From: an uncultured Clostridia bacterium | Lineage (GTDB): Bacteria > Bacillota > Clostridia > Saccharofermentanales > Fastidiosipilaceae | NCBI GenBank assembly: GCA_947253135.1 | Contig: CAMXYS010000069.1 | Span: forward strand, 1-8,312 | Length of the DNA: 8,312 bases | Direction: 5' to 3' | Shown: positions 1 to 7,511 of the stretch, in pieces | Position numbering within the stretch: the first letter of the stretch is position 1 | How the letters are laid out: the number at the start of each line of letters is the position of its first letter | Translations under genes and position numbers: made by a program | The notes under the pieces: model-generated | What the model was told of the DNA's origin: nothing | The model's database searches: none | Seen by the model: the letters and a program-made list of their open reading frames with translations, nothing else

Positions 1-2
1 TT

Positions 3-794
3 CACTTGATCGGCACCATGCGCCGACCGGTAACCGGAAAAGATTTAATTCTCTATATTATTCGAGAAATCGGGGTGGATGGCGCTCTGTACAAATCGAT
101 GGAATTTACCGGTCCGGGTGTCACTTCTTTAAATATGACCGACCGCATGACTGTCTGCAATATGGCGATTGAGGCAGGGGCCAAGAACGGTATTTTCCCG
201 GTCGATGATGTGACCTTGGATTATATCAAAGCCGTCGCCCCGGACCGCTTTGCTGCCGGCGATTATCAAATTTACACGGCCGATGATGATGCTGATTATG
301 ATGCCGTTTATGAGATTAACTTGGATGAATTACCATTGATGGTAGCCTTTCCGCACCTGCCGGAGAACGGAAAAGCTATAGGTGATTTTGAGCCGGTTGC
401 CATCGACCAGGTGGTGATCGGATCCTGTACCAACGGACGCTTGGAAGATATGCGGTTGGCCGCCCGTTACCTGGCAGGCAACAAGGTGGCGGAAGGTGTT
501 CGTTGCATTATTATCCCCGGGTCACAGAGGGTTTGGAACCAATGCCTGAAAGAGGGCTTGTTTGAAGTTTTTGTCAAGGCCGAGGCTGTGGTCAGCCCGC
601 CGACATGCGGGCCTTGTCTGGGTGGACATATGGGTGTTTTAGCAGCCGGAGAGCGCTGTGTCAGCACGACCAACCGCAATTTTGTCGGGCGGATGGGCGA
701 CCCGACTTCAGAGGTCTTTTTGGCCGGTGTTCCGGTGGCTGCCGCTTCGGCGGTCAGCGGCCGTATAGCCGGTCCGGCGGACTTGATGGCTTGA
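3..794 (+). CDS. leuC: 3-isopropylmalate dehydratase large subunit (LeuC), 5'-truncated by the window edge
   Basis: This is the C-terminal part, about 263 codons, of the large subunit of isopropylmalate isomerase. With LeuD it isomerises 2-isopropylmalate to 3-isopropylmalate in leucine synthesis in the cytoplasm. The frame is open to the left edge. Family members are about 420 aa, so roughly 160 residues are missing and no true start is visible. The aconitase-type [4Fe-4S] ligands are present. Counting from the TTG at 6, C141 lies in GSCTNGRLED, and C201 and C204 lie in PTCGPCLGGHMG. The substrate-side segments GKDLIL, GVDGA, NMAIEAGAKNGIF and NRNFVGRMG are also conserved. The sequence resembles the short HacA-like LeuC type of archaea and clostridia rather than the longer enterobacterial type. 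The stop TGA lies 40 bp before leuD, and the two genes are surely co-transcribed. Assignment to LeuC rather than homoaconitase rests on the neighbouring leuD and leuB. Confidence 0.95.
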   Translation, partial: HLIGTMRRPVTGKDLILYIIREIGVDGALYKSMEFTGPGVTSLNMTDRMTVCNMAIEAGAKNGIFPVDDVTLDYIKAVAPDRFAAGDYQIYTADDDADYDAVYEINLDELPLMVAFPHLPENGKAIGDFEPVAIDQVVIGSCTNGRLEDMRLAARYLAGNKVAEGVRCIIIPGSQRVWNQCLKEGLFEVFVKAEAVVSPPTCGPCLGGHMGVLAAGERCVSTTNRNFVGRMGDPTSEVFLAGVPVAAASAVSGRIAGPADLMA

Positions 795-834
795 TTGATT
801 AATAGGCGAAACGATTGTAAGAGGAGATAGCACC

Positions 835-1323
835 ATGGATGCACAAGGAAAAGTTTTTAAGTACGGAGACAACGTAGATACAGATGTAATTATACCGGCA
901 CGGTATTTAAATGAGTCGGACCCGGCCCACTTGGCCCGCCATTGTATGATTGATTTAGATAAAAGCTTTGTCGACCGGGTGCAACCGGGAGATCTAATTG
1001 TGGCCGGCAAAAATTTCGGTTGCGGGTCTAGTCGCGAGCACGCTCCGATCGCAATCAAGGCAGCCGGAATCAGCTGCGTGATAGCACCTTCTTTTGCCCG
1101 GATTTTCTACCGCAATGCCATCAATATGGGTCTGCCGATCTTGGAGTCAGCCGAAGCGGCTGAAAAAATCCAAGACGGAGACCAGGTGGCGGTCGATTTC
1201 TCCGCCGGTAAAATTCACAATATAACTCGCGACGAGGTCTATACAGCACAAGCCTTCCCGCCCTTTATTCAGGCCATTATGGCCGCTGGCGGTCTCTTGG
1301 GTCATATACGCAAAGAGGATTGA
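835..1323 (+). CDS. leuD: 3-isopropylmalate dehydratase small subunit (LeuD)
   Basis: This 162-aa protein is the swivel-domain subunit of isopropylmalate isomerase and pairs with LeuC to form the active site. The length fits the short clostridial/archaeal LeuD type (about 160-170 aa) rather than the ~200-aa enterobacterial type. Family marks are GDNVDTDVIIPARYL near residues 11-25, and NFGCGSSREHAPIAIKAAG with GCGSSRE at 62-68. SFARIFYRNAINMGLPIL follows in the middle of the protein. The GCGSSRE loop contributes substrate-binding residues. The ATG at 835 has a good Shine-Dalgarno (GAGGAG, 821-826) 8 nt upstream, and the N-terminus matches the family. The stop TGA (1321-1323) lies 14 bp before the leuB ATG, so leuC-leuD-leuB form a compact translational unit. 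Confidence 0.96.
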   Translation: MDAQGKVFKYGDNVDTDVIIPARYLNESDPAHLARHCMIDLDKSFVDRVQPGDLIVAGKNFGCGSSREHAPIAIKAAGISCVIAPSFARIFYRNAINMGLPILESAEAAEKIQDGDQVAVDFSAGKIHNITRDEVYTAQAFPPFIQAIMAAGGLLGHIRKED

Positions 1324-1328
1324 AAGGA
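1323..1328 (+). promoter_or_regulatory. Ribosome binding site deciding the leuB start
   Basis: AAAGGA begins at the last base of the leuD stop codon and lies 9 nt before the ATG at 1338. It favours that ATG over the in-frame TTG at 1320, which overlaps the leuD stop and has no Shine-Dalgarno of its own. Translation of leuB is probably helped by ribosomes finishing leuD. Confidence 0.7.
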
Positions 1329-1337
1329 ACTGTTGCA

Positions 1338-2438
1338 ATGAAAAATAAGTATAAAATTTGTGTAATTCCGGGCGATGGTATCGGAGTAGAGATAACGGCA
1401 GCAGCTGAGACTGTCTTGGATCATTTGGCCGGGGCTTTTGATTTTGAAATCGTCAAAAAACATTGTTTGGCAGGCGGAGCGGCCATTGACCGGACGGGCT
1501 TTCCCTTGCCGGCAGAAACGATCGAAACGGCCCGGCAGGCGGACGCGGTTTTGCTGGGGGCGGTTGGCGGACCGGCTTGGGACCGGGTTGAGCCCGACCG
1601 GCGCCCGGAAAAGGCTATTTTAGGCCTGCGTGAAGCCTTGGGGCTTTATGCCAACTTGCGACCGGCCAAACTGTACCCTTCATTAGCCGGTGCGTCCCCA
1701 CTCCACCCTGATACCGTCGCTGAGGGTATTGATATCTTATTTGTCCGTGAGTTGACCGGGGGGATTTATTTCGGTGAAAGAGGGCGTGCCGGCACGGGCC
1801 CTGACGAGTATGCTTTTGATACCGAACGCTATGCCGTTTATGAAATCGAAAGAATAGCCAGACAGGCCTTTGCAGCAGCTGAAAAAAGACGGGGAAAGGT
1901 GACTTCTGTCGATAAGGCCAATGTCTTGGCCAGCTCTCGCCTGTGGCGTGAGACGGTTGAAAAGGTTGCCGCTGAATATCCATCTGTCAGCTTAGAGCAT
2001 CTCTATATTGACAATGCGGCCATGCAGCTGATTAAGCGCCCGGCTTCTTTTGATGTCATTTTAACCAGCAATTTATTTGGTGATATCCTGTCGGATGAGG
2101 CCGCTATGATAACAGGGTCAATAGGCTTATTGCCGTCTGCTTCTTTGGGGAAACCGGGGACGCCTGGTCTCTATGAGCCCATCCACGGTTCAGCCCCCGA
2201 TATTGCCGGCACCGACCGGGCCAACCCCTTGGCCAGCATCCTTTCTTTGGCTATGTTGTTGCGCTATGACCTGGCCGAAACAGCTGCAGCTGACCGGCTG
2301 GAGCAGGCGGTAGCTGATCTCTTGGCCGACGGTTGGCGTTCCGACGATTTACTGTTGGCCAAGGCCGGCACACTGCCGGAAAAGGTGCTCGGTTGTGGGG
2401 CGATGACAGACCGATTATTGACTTATTTAAATCGGTAA
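1338..2438 (+). CDS. leuB: 3-isopropylmalate dehydrogenase (LeuB)
   Basis: The NAD-dependent enzyme oxidises and decarboxylates 3-isopropylmalate to 2-oxoisocaproate (4-methyl-2-oxopentanoate), the last precursor before leucine. With the ATG at 1338 it is 366 aa, the usual bacterial length. It opens with the dehydrogenase fold marker CVIPGDGIGVEI. The substrate-binding arginines sit in the LREALGLYANLRPA region and at R137 (FVRELTGGIYFGE), with catalytic Y144 in the same motif. Further on are catalytic K193 (VDKANVL) and the metal-binding aspartates D225 (YIDNAAM), D249 and D253 (GDILSDEAA). The NAD-contacting HGSAPDIAG segment followed by NP is present, and the residues fit LeuB rather than isocitrate dehydrogenase. 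A TTG at 1320 would add six residues but lacks a ribosome binding site. No clear terminator follows the TAA. Confidence 0.97.
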   Translation: MKNKYKICVIPGDGIGVEITAAAETVLDHLAGAFDFEIVKKHCLAGGAAIDRTGFPLPAETIETARQADAVLLGAVGGPAWDRVEPDRRPEKAILGLREALGLYANLRPAKLYPSLAGASPLHPDTVAEGIDILFVRELTGGIYFGERGRAGTGPDEYAFDTERYAVYEIERIARQAFAAAEKRRGKVTSVDKANVLASSRLWRETVEKVAAEYPSVSLEHLYIDNAAMQLIKRPASFDVILTSNLFGDILSDEAAMITGSIGLLPSASLGKPGTPGLYEPIHGSAPDIAGTDRANPLASILSLAMLLRYDLAETAAADRLEQAVADLLADGWRSDDLLLAKAGTLPEKVLGCGAMTDRLLTYLNR

Positions 2439-2472
2439 AATATTTTCTATCAATAAATTAAAGCAGTCGCAG

Positions 2473-2501
2473 CAAAGCCGGATCAAAGCCGGATCAAAGC
2501 C
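2473..2501. repeat. 11-bp tandem direct repeat upstream of the ilvD promoter
   Basis: The unit CAAAGCCGGAT occurs at 2473-2483 and again at 2484-2494, followed by a partial third copy CAAAGCC (2495-2501). The copies are exact. The period is close to one DNA helical turn, so a bound protein would see each copy on the same face. The array ends 29 bp before the -35 element of the predicted ilvD promoter. It is either a chance slippage repeat or an operator; the sequence alone does not decide. Confidence 0.75.
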
Positions 2502-2530
2502 TGTTCATTAATTGGAAACACTTTTATCAA

Positions 2531-2559
2531 TTGCCAAGCAGGAAAACGATCTTTATGAT
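2531..2559 (+). promoter_or_regulatory. Predicted sigma-A-type promoter for ilvD-ilvB
   Basis: TTGCCA (2531-2536) and TATGAT (2554-2559) each match the housekeeping consensus at five of six positions, with an ideal 17-bp spacer. Transcription would start near 2566, leaving a leader of about 37 nt before the ilvD ATG. That is too short for a T-box or peptide attenuator. Any control from this promoter would therefore act at initiation, possibly through the repeat just upstream. Activity is inferred from sequence only. Confidence 0.6.
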
Positions 2560-2602
2560 TATAGTTTAAAAGAGAGGCGCGGCTGTATTGCAGGTGAACA
2601 AA

Positions 2603-4291
2603 ATGAGAAGTGATCAGATTAAAAAAGGTAAAAGTAGAACTGCCCACCGCACATTGCTTTATGCACTGGGCTTGACAGAGGCGGAGCTGGACAGACCCTT
2701 TGTTGCTGTGGTCAATTCCTTTAATGAAATTGTGCCCGGCCATATCCATCTCAATGAAATAGCTCAGAAGGTCAAGGACGGTATTCGTCTGGCCGGTGGC
2801 GTTCCCTTTGAGGTTCCGGCGATTGCGGTCTGTGATGGCCTGGCGATGAACCATGACGGCATGCACTACTCGTTGGTGAGTAGAGATTATATTGCGGATT
2901 CCGCTGAGATCGTCTTGCGAGCCCATATGTTTGATGGAGCGGTTTTTATCCCTAACTGTGACAAGGTTGTACCGGGCATGCTGATGGCGGCGGCCCGACT
3001 GGATTTACCGTCTGTTTTTGTCAGTGGCGGCCCCATGCTGCCGGGCAACTATGCCGGCTTCGGTCGCATGGGCTTAATGGGTGCTTTTGAGGCAGTAGGA
3101 GCTGAATCTGCCGGTAAAATTACAGCTGCAGAATTAAATGACATTGAAAAATACGTATGTCCGACTTGCGGCAGCTGTGCGGGTATGTATACCGCCAACA
3201 CCATGAACTGTCTAACGGAAGTTATGGGCTTGGGCCTGCCGGGAAATGGCACAATACCGGCTGTTATGGCTGACCGTCGCCGTCTGGCCAAAGAGGCCGG
3301 CATGCGTGTTGTAGATTTGATTAAAGAAGGTGTAACCGCCCGGCAAATCATGCAAAAGGAAAACTTGAGAAATGCGATGAAAGTCGACATGGCTCTGGGT
3401 GGGTCAACTAACTCGGTGCTGCACATGTTGGCCATTTCTCATGAAGCCGGTCACCCTTTGTCAATGGCTGAAATTGATCAGATTTCGGCCGGCATTCCGC
3501 AATTGTGTAAATTGGATCCGGCCGGAGCTGATTTTATTACAGATTTAAATGCAGTGGGGGGGCTGTCGGCTGTCATGGCTGAACTGGCAAAGGGCGGCCT
3601 TCTCGACTTGTCTGTCAAAACAGTAGATGGCAGTTTAAAAGATAGATTGGCCGGCAATCGGGGGGCTGACGGGAAAGTCATCAGACCCTTGGCAGAACCC
3701 TATGCTGCGGATGGCGGATTGGCTATTTTGTTTGGCAATTTGGCTCCGGAAGGCTGTGTTGTTAAAAAAGGAGCTGTGCTGCCGGAGATGCTGCGGCACG
3801 AAGGGCCGGCCCGGGTTTTCAACAGTGAAGAAGAGGCTTGTGAGGCCATTTTCAGCCAGGCTATCAAACCGGGGGATGTGGTCGTTATTCGCTTTGAAGG
3901 ACCTAAGGGCGGTCCCGGAATGAGGGAAATGCTGAGCCCGACAAGCGCCTTGGCCGGTATGGGACTGGACAATTCCGTTGCCCTCATCACAGATGGTCGC
4001 TTTTCGGGTGCCAGTCGCGGAGCTTCAATTGGACATATCACACCGGAAGCAGTCGACGGTGGCTTGATCGGGAAAGTAGAGGAAGGTGACCTGATCGCCA
4101 TTGATATCCCGGCGCGAACAATTGAGCTAAAAGTCGGTGCTGAAGTTTTAAAAAAACGCTCGCCGGCAGCCCGACCGGACCGTCATTTGAGTGGGGTTCT
4201 GGCGCGCTATGCAGCTCAGGCGGGCAAGGCCTCAGAGGGGGCCGGTATGAAGAATCCTACGCTTAAGCATTTAGGAGGCCAAGCAGAATGA
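2603..4291 (+). CDS. ilvD: Dihydroxy-acid dehydratase (IlvD)
   Basis: The enzyme dehydrates 2,3-dihydroxyisovalerate and 2,3-dihydroxy-3-methylvalerate to the 2-oxo acid precursors of valine/leucine and isoleucine. It is 562 aa, typical for the family. Visible site residues are D78 (CDGLAM), C119-D120-K121 (PNCDKVVPGM; cluster ligand, metal ligand and carbamylated-lysine position), C192 (CGSCAGMYTANTMNC) and the candidate base S468 in DGRFSG. The position that carries a third cluster cysteine in plant and mycobacterial [2Fe-2S] enzymes is G46 (VPGH), as in E. coli, suggesting an oxygen-sensitive [4Fe-4S] form. The ATG at 2603 matches the family start MRSDQIKKG and has AGGTGA (2592-2597) 5 nt upstream. 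An in-frame TTG at 2588, with GAGAGG 10 nt upstream, is a weaker alternative adding five residues. The stop overlaps the ilvB start (ATGA). Confidence 0.96.
   Translation: MRSDQIKKGKSRTAHRTLLYALGLTEAELDRPFVAVVNSFNEIVPGHIHLNEIAQKVKDGIRLAGGVPFEVPAIAVCDGLAMNHDGMHYSLVSRDYIADSAEIVLRAHMFDGAVFIPNCDKVVPGMLMAAARLDLPSVFVSGGPMLPGNYAGFGRMGLMGAFEAVGAESAGKITAAELNDIEKYVCPTCGSCAGMYTANTMNCLTEVMGLGLPGNGTIPAVMADRRRLAKEAGMRVVDLIKEGVTARQIMQKENLRNAMKVDMALGGSTNSVLHMLAISHEAGHPLSMAEIDQISAGIPQLCKLDPAGADFITDLNAVGGLSAVMAELAKGGLLDLSVKTVDGSLKDRLAGNRGADGKVIRPLAEPYAADGGLAILFGNLAPEGCVVKKGAVLPEMLRHEGPARVFNSEEEACEAIFSQAIKPGDVVVIRFEGPKGGPGMREMLSPTSALAGMGLDNSVALITDGRFSGASRGASIGHITPEAVDGGLIGKVEEGDLIAIDIPARTIELKVGAEVLKKRSPAARPDRHLSGVLARYAAQAGKASEGAGMKNPTLKHLGGQAE
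4273..4278 (+). promoter_or_regulatory. Ribosome binding site of ilvB inside the ilvD 3' end
   Basis: A perfect AGGAGG lies within the last codons of ilvD, 9 nt before the ilvB ATG at 4288. Together with the ATGA stop/start overlap it indicates coupled translation of IlvD and IlvB, and it fixes the ilvB start. Confidence 0.85.
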
Positions 4292-6024
4292 TAGGTGCAG
4301 AAATCATCATCTCCTTTTTACAGTCCAAGGGTGTGGAATGCGCCTTTGGTTACCCGGGTGGCCCTGTTTTGGTGCTTTATGAGGCTATTTACAAAGCCGG
4401 TTTTAACCATATCCTGGCCGGCCACGAGCAGGGGGCTATCCATGCAGCAGAGGGCTATGCCATGGTTACGGGTAAAACTGGTGTGGTTATTGCTACATCC
4501 GGACCCGGCGCCACCAACCTGGTGACCGGCTTGGCGGACGCGAAGCTGGACTCGGTTCCCCTGCTGGCAATCACCGGTGCAGTGGCCCGCGCCGATACCG
4601 GTAAGGATGCCTTTCAAGAAGCAGATATCACCGGCGTGACTGAACCGGTTACTAAATATAATTATTTAGTCATGAAAGAAGAGGATTTAATTCCCAGCTT
4701 AGAGGAAGCCTGGAAAATGACCCGGACCGGTCGGCCGGGACCGGTGCTGGTAAATATACCAAAAGATATTCTCAGTGCTGAAATTAAAACTGATGCCGGC
4801 AACCTGCGGCCTTTGAAGCGCCACCGCCCTGCCCGGATCAAGGCGGAGACCAGGATGGACCTGATTTTAAAGGCCTTGAGTGAAGCCCAAAAACCCTTGT
4901 TGCTTGTGGGGGGAGGGGCAGTAACATCCAGTGCGGCACCGGCCCTGTTAAAAGAGCTGACCACCTTGTTAAACTTGCCCTGTGCGACCACTTTGATGGG
5001 CAAGGGGGCGGTAGCACAAAATGACCCTTCCTACCTGGGGCATATCGGCATGCACGGAACGGTTCAAGCCAATCGAGCTCTGGCTGAGTGTGACCTGCTT
5101 TTGGCGGTGGGGTCTCGTTTCAGTGACCGGGTAATCGGTCAGCCGGCTGCTATGAGAGAGCGAATCAAGACCATCATTCATGTTGATATTGACGCATCGG
5201 AGATCGGCAAGGTCTTACAGGCGGATATTGAAGTAGAGGACGATGCGGCTATTTTCCTGAATCTTTTACTGGCTGATCTGAAAAAAATGAAGGAGGCTGC
5301 TGCGTCGATGAACAGGTTATGGCAGCCCTGGCACAACTATTTAAAACAGATTCAGACAGCTTTCGAAGAAACTGTGGAAAGCTCTATCAAGCCGACTGAG
5401 CCCCTTTTGGCCTCCTATACGGTGCGCAAGGTTTCTGACCGCATGGCCGGCCTGAATCCGGTCTGTGTAACCGATGTCGGCCAGCATCAAATGTTTGCGG
5501 CCCAGTATTTTAATGTTGAATCACCACGGTCTTTCCTGACCTCAGGTGGCCTGGGCACGATGGGCTTTGGCTTGCCGGCAGCTATCGGGGCATCTTATGC
5601 AGTCCCGGACCGGCCAACAGTTCTGTTTGTCGGGGATGGCGGTTTTCAAATGACTATTGAAGAATTGGGCCTTTTAAATCGACTTAATCTGCCTCTGCTG
5701 ATGGTTTTGTTGGACAATAAGACTTTGGGCATGGTGCGCCAGTGGCAGGAGCTCTTTTTTGATGAGCACTACAGCCAATCCATGCTGCCGGACAATCCTG
5801 ACTTTTTAAAAATTGCGGAAGCTTATGGTATTTCTGGCCGCAGAGTTCGCCGAGTCACAGAGCTGGAAGCCGGCATAGACCACTTTTTAGCTGAACGCAA
5901 GCCTTATCTCTTGCACGTTGATATTGAAACCTTGGAGAAGGTTTTCCCTATGATTCCGGCAGGACAAGGACCGGAGAGGATCATCATGCCAGATTATGCA
6001 GATCCGGCCGAACTGTTACTTTAA
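4288..6024 (+). CDS. ilvB: Acetolactate synthase, catalytic (large) subunit (IlvB)
   Basis: This 578-aa thiamine-diphosphate enzyme condenses two pyruvates to 2-acetolactate, or pyruvate with 2-oxobutyrate to 2-aceto-2-hydroxybutyrate. The three-domain order is complete. The N-terminal pyrimidine-binding domain has GYPGG and catalytic E47 (GHEQGAIHAAEGYA), followed by TSGPGATNLVTGLADA. A central FAD/Rossmann-like domain holds the LLVGGGAV region. The C-terminal pyrophosphate-binding domain has G449-D450-G451 and N477 (LLDNKTLGMVRQWQELFF); residue 476 is Asp where Asn is common. The GMVRQWQ stretch and the FPMIPAG tail favour biosynthetic acetolactate synthase over the catabolic AlsS type or other ThDP enzymes. 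No regulatory subunit gene (ilvN) follows; the next gene is pgi. The gene overlaps ilvD by 4 bp and ends in TAA, 140 bp before pgi. Confidence 0.94.
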   Translation: MIGAEIIISFLQSKGVECAFGYPGGPVLVLYEAIYKAGFNHILAGHEQGAIHAAEGYAMVTGKTGVVIATSGPGATNLVTGLADAKLDSVPLLAITGAVARADTGKDAFQEADITGVTEPVTKYNYLVMKEEDLIPSLEEAWKMTRTGRPGPVLVNIPKDILSAEIKTDAGNLRPLKRHRPARIKAETRMDLILKALSEAQKPLLLVGGGAVTSSAAPALLKELTTLLNLPCATTLMGKGAVAQNDPSYLGHIGMHGTVQANRALAECDLLLAVGSRFSDRVIGQPAAMRERIKTIIHVDIDASEIGKVLQADIEVEDDAAIFLNLLLADLKKMKEAAASMNRLWQPWHNYLKQIQTAFEETVESSIKPTEPLLASYTVRKVSDRMAGLNPVCVTDVGQHQMFAAQYFNVESPRSFLTSGGLGTMGFGLPAAIGASYAVPDRPTVLFVGDGGFQMTIEELGLLNRLNLPLLMVLLDNKTLGMVRQWQELFFDEHYSQSMLPDNPDFLKIAEAYGISGRRVRRVTELEAGIDHFLAERKPYLLHVDIETLEKVFPMIPAGQGPERIIMPDYADPAELLL

Positions 6025-6063
6025 AATATGTTTTGATCCGGTTTACCGGCCGGCAATTTTAAG

Positions 6064-6092
6064 GACCGGGTTGCTCTCGAAGAGCCCCGGTC
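6064..6092 (+). terminator. Stable hairpin after ilvB, possible weak terminator
   Basis: GACCGGG (6064-6070) pairs perfectly with CCCGGTC (6086-6092). Inside it, after a TT bulge, GCTCT (6073-6077) pairs with AGAGC (6081-6085) around a 3-nt CGA loop, for 12 base pairs in all. Only TT follows directly, and the six-T run lies at 6110-6115. It is therefore not a textbook intrinsic terminator. Its place between the ilvB stop and the predicted pgi promoter suggests a transcript end or a 3'-end-protecting stem. Confidence 0.45.
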
Positions 6093-6118
6093 TTAGTATG
6101 CTGTTCAAGTTTTTTCTA

Positions 6119-6127
6119 TGGTAAAAT
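6119..6127 (+). promoter_or_regulatory. Predicted extended -10 promoter for pgi
   Basis: TGGTAAAAT reads as an extended -10 element: TG, one base, then TAAAAT, five of six to TATAAT. No good -35 is seen at the usual distance, and a T-rich stretch lies just upstream. Transcription would begin near 6133-6135, leaving about 30 nt of leader with the ribosome binding site. The element lies downstream of the hairpin, so pgi probably has its own transcript. Confidence 0.4.
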
Positions 6128-6164
6128 TATTGAAAAACCAAGATTCTTCAGAACGGAGGTTCCC

Positions 6165-7511
6165 ATGATTCGATTCAGCTACAGTGGTGCAGGTACATTT
6201 ATAAAGGAACACGAAATAACTAATATGGAGCCTACCTTTAGGATGGCCAGAGCCCAATTGCTCGAAAAGACCGGTGCCGGCCACGAATTTTTGGGCTGGG
6301 TTGACCTCCCTGTAAATTATGATAAGGAAGAATTCAAGCGGATTAAACAGGCTGCTGACCAAATCAGAGAGCAGGCGGATGTCTTGGTGGTGGTCGGTAT
6401 AGGCGGTTCCTATCTGGGGGCCCGGGCAGTGATTGAGTTGTTGGGCCATTCTTTCGCCGGCCTTTTGACCTCGGAAAAAAGACAGTCACCCTTAATTTTA
6501 TTCGCCGGCAACAATATCAGTGGCACTTATTTGACAGAGCTATTTGATGTCTTAAAGGGTAAGGAGGTGGCAGTCAATGTCATTTCAAAATCCGGGACGA
6601 CGACAGAGCCGGCGTTAGCTTTTCGTATTTTTCGACAATATATGGAAGAACGGTACGGCAAGGAAGAAGCCCGCCGACGGATTTATTGCACCACTGACCG
6701 GACTAAAGGGGCCTTGAAAATGCTGGCCGACCGGGAAGGCTACGAGACCTTTGTTGTGCCGGATGATGTTGGTGGGCGCTTCTCCGTCTTAACAGCGGTG
6801 GGGCTCCTACCGATCGCCGCAGCAGGTATTGCGATTGATGACTTGATGGCGGGAGCAGCCAAAGGACGGGAAAAATATGCCCTGACAGACAAAGCTGATC
6901 AGGCCGCTGCCCTCTATGCGATGGTGCGCAACTGTCTTTTAAGAAAAGGCTATGATGTAGAAGTATTGGTCAATTATGAGCCGGCCTTCCACTATATGAC
7001 AGAGTGGTGGAAGCAACTGTACGGCGAGAGCGAGGGCAAGGATGGTCGCGGCATCTTCCCGGCCGGTGTCGATTTCAGCACGGATCTCCACTCTATGGGA
7101 CAGTACATCCAAGATGGCAAGCGCCGTCTATTTGAAACGGTTGTTGATTTTGCAAGGCCGCGCTGCAAAGCCTTGATCCCCAGTGAGGAAAGTAATGCGG
7201 ATGGCCTCAATTTCTTGGCCGGTATGGACCTCAATGAAGTCAACCGCCAGGCCATGTTGGGAACGACTTTGGCCCATATAGACGGTGGGGTGCCAAATCT
7301 TAGGATCAGTATTGAAGAGTGGACACCTGCAGCGATCGGTGAGCTGATCTACTTTTTTGAGATTGCCTGTGGTTATAGTGGCTACATGAATGCAATTAAC
7401 CCCTTTGATCAACCGGGTGTGGAAGCTTATAAGGACAATATGTATGCCTTGTTGGGAAAACCCGGTTATGAGGATCGGGGTGAGGTTTTGCGCCGTCGCT
7501 TGGCAGAATAA
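6165..7511 (+). CDS. pgi: Glucose-6-phosphate isomerase (Pgi)
   Basis: This 448-aa cytoplasmic enzyme interconverts glucose-6-phosphate and fructose-6-phosphate in glycolysis and gluconeogenesis. The length fits the short Bacillota type (about 450 aa) rather than the ~550-aa proteobacterial/eukaryotic type. Sugar-phosphate-binding motifs are GIGGSYLGARAVIE and ISKSGTTTEPALAF. The first family signature is DVGGRFSVLTAVGLLP. The second is NPFDQPGVEAYK near the C-terminus. Catalytic residues by motif are E288 (YGESEGKDG), H309 (DLHSMGQYIQDGKR) and K423 (GVEAYKDN), with the spacing of Bacillus-type enzymes. The ATG at 6165 follows CGGAGGT, with GGAGG at 6155-6159, 5 nt upstream. The gene has no pathway link to the ilv/leu cluster and appears to start a new transcription unit. 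Confidence 0.97.
   Translation: MIRFSYSGAGTFIKEHEITNMEPTFRMARAQLLEKTGAGHEFLGWVDLPVNYDKEEFKRIKQAADQIREQADVLVVVGIGGSYLGARAVIELLGHSFAGLLTSEKRQSPLILFAGNNISGTYLTELFDVLKGKEVAVNVISKSGTTTEPALAFRIFRQYMEERYGKEEARRRIYCTTDRTKGALKMLADREGYETFVVPDDVGGRFSVLTAVGLLPIAAAGIAIDDLMAGAAKGREKYALTDKADQAAALYAMVRNCLLRKGYDVEVLVNYEPAFHYMTEWWKQLYGESEGKDGRGIFPAGVDFSTDLHSMGQYIQDGKRRLFETVVDFARPRCKALIPSEESNADGLNFLAGMDLNEVNRQAMLGTTLAHIDGGVPNLRISIEEWTPAAIGELIYFFEIACGYSGYMNAINPFDQPGVEAYKDNMYALLGKPGYEDRGEVLRRRLAE

Noticed and set aside
6..8. TTG at 6 as the start of leuC
   Set aside because: The frame is open to the left edge and the protein begins in the middle of the LeuC domain, so the real start lies upstream.
467..844. Open frame on the - strand opposite leuC
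   Set aside because: It is antisense to well-conserved leuC coding sequence, resembles no family I know and has no ribosome binding site of note. The same holds for the other antisense frames in the window.
1320..1322. TTG at 1320 as the leuB start
   Set aside because: It overlaps the leuD stop, lacks a ribosome binding site and adds residues outside the family N-terminus; the ATG at 1338 fits better.
2439..2472. Terminator after leuB
   Set aside because: There is an AT-rich stretch with a short AAAATATTTT palindrome but no GC stem followed by a T-run.
2560..2602. T-box or leader-peptide attenuator before ilvD
   Set aside because: The leader from the predicted start is about 37 nt, with no T-box sequence, specifier stem or run of Leu/Val/Ile codons.
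6038..6054. CCGGTTTACCGG followed by GCCGGC and a short T-run as an intrinsic terminator
   Set aside because: The stem is only 4 bp, and CCGG repeats are so common here that this is expected by chance. The larger hairpin at 6064-6092 is the better candidate.
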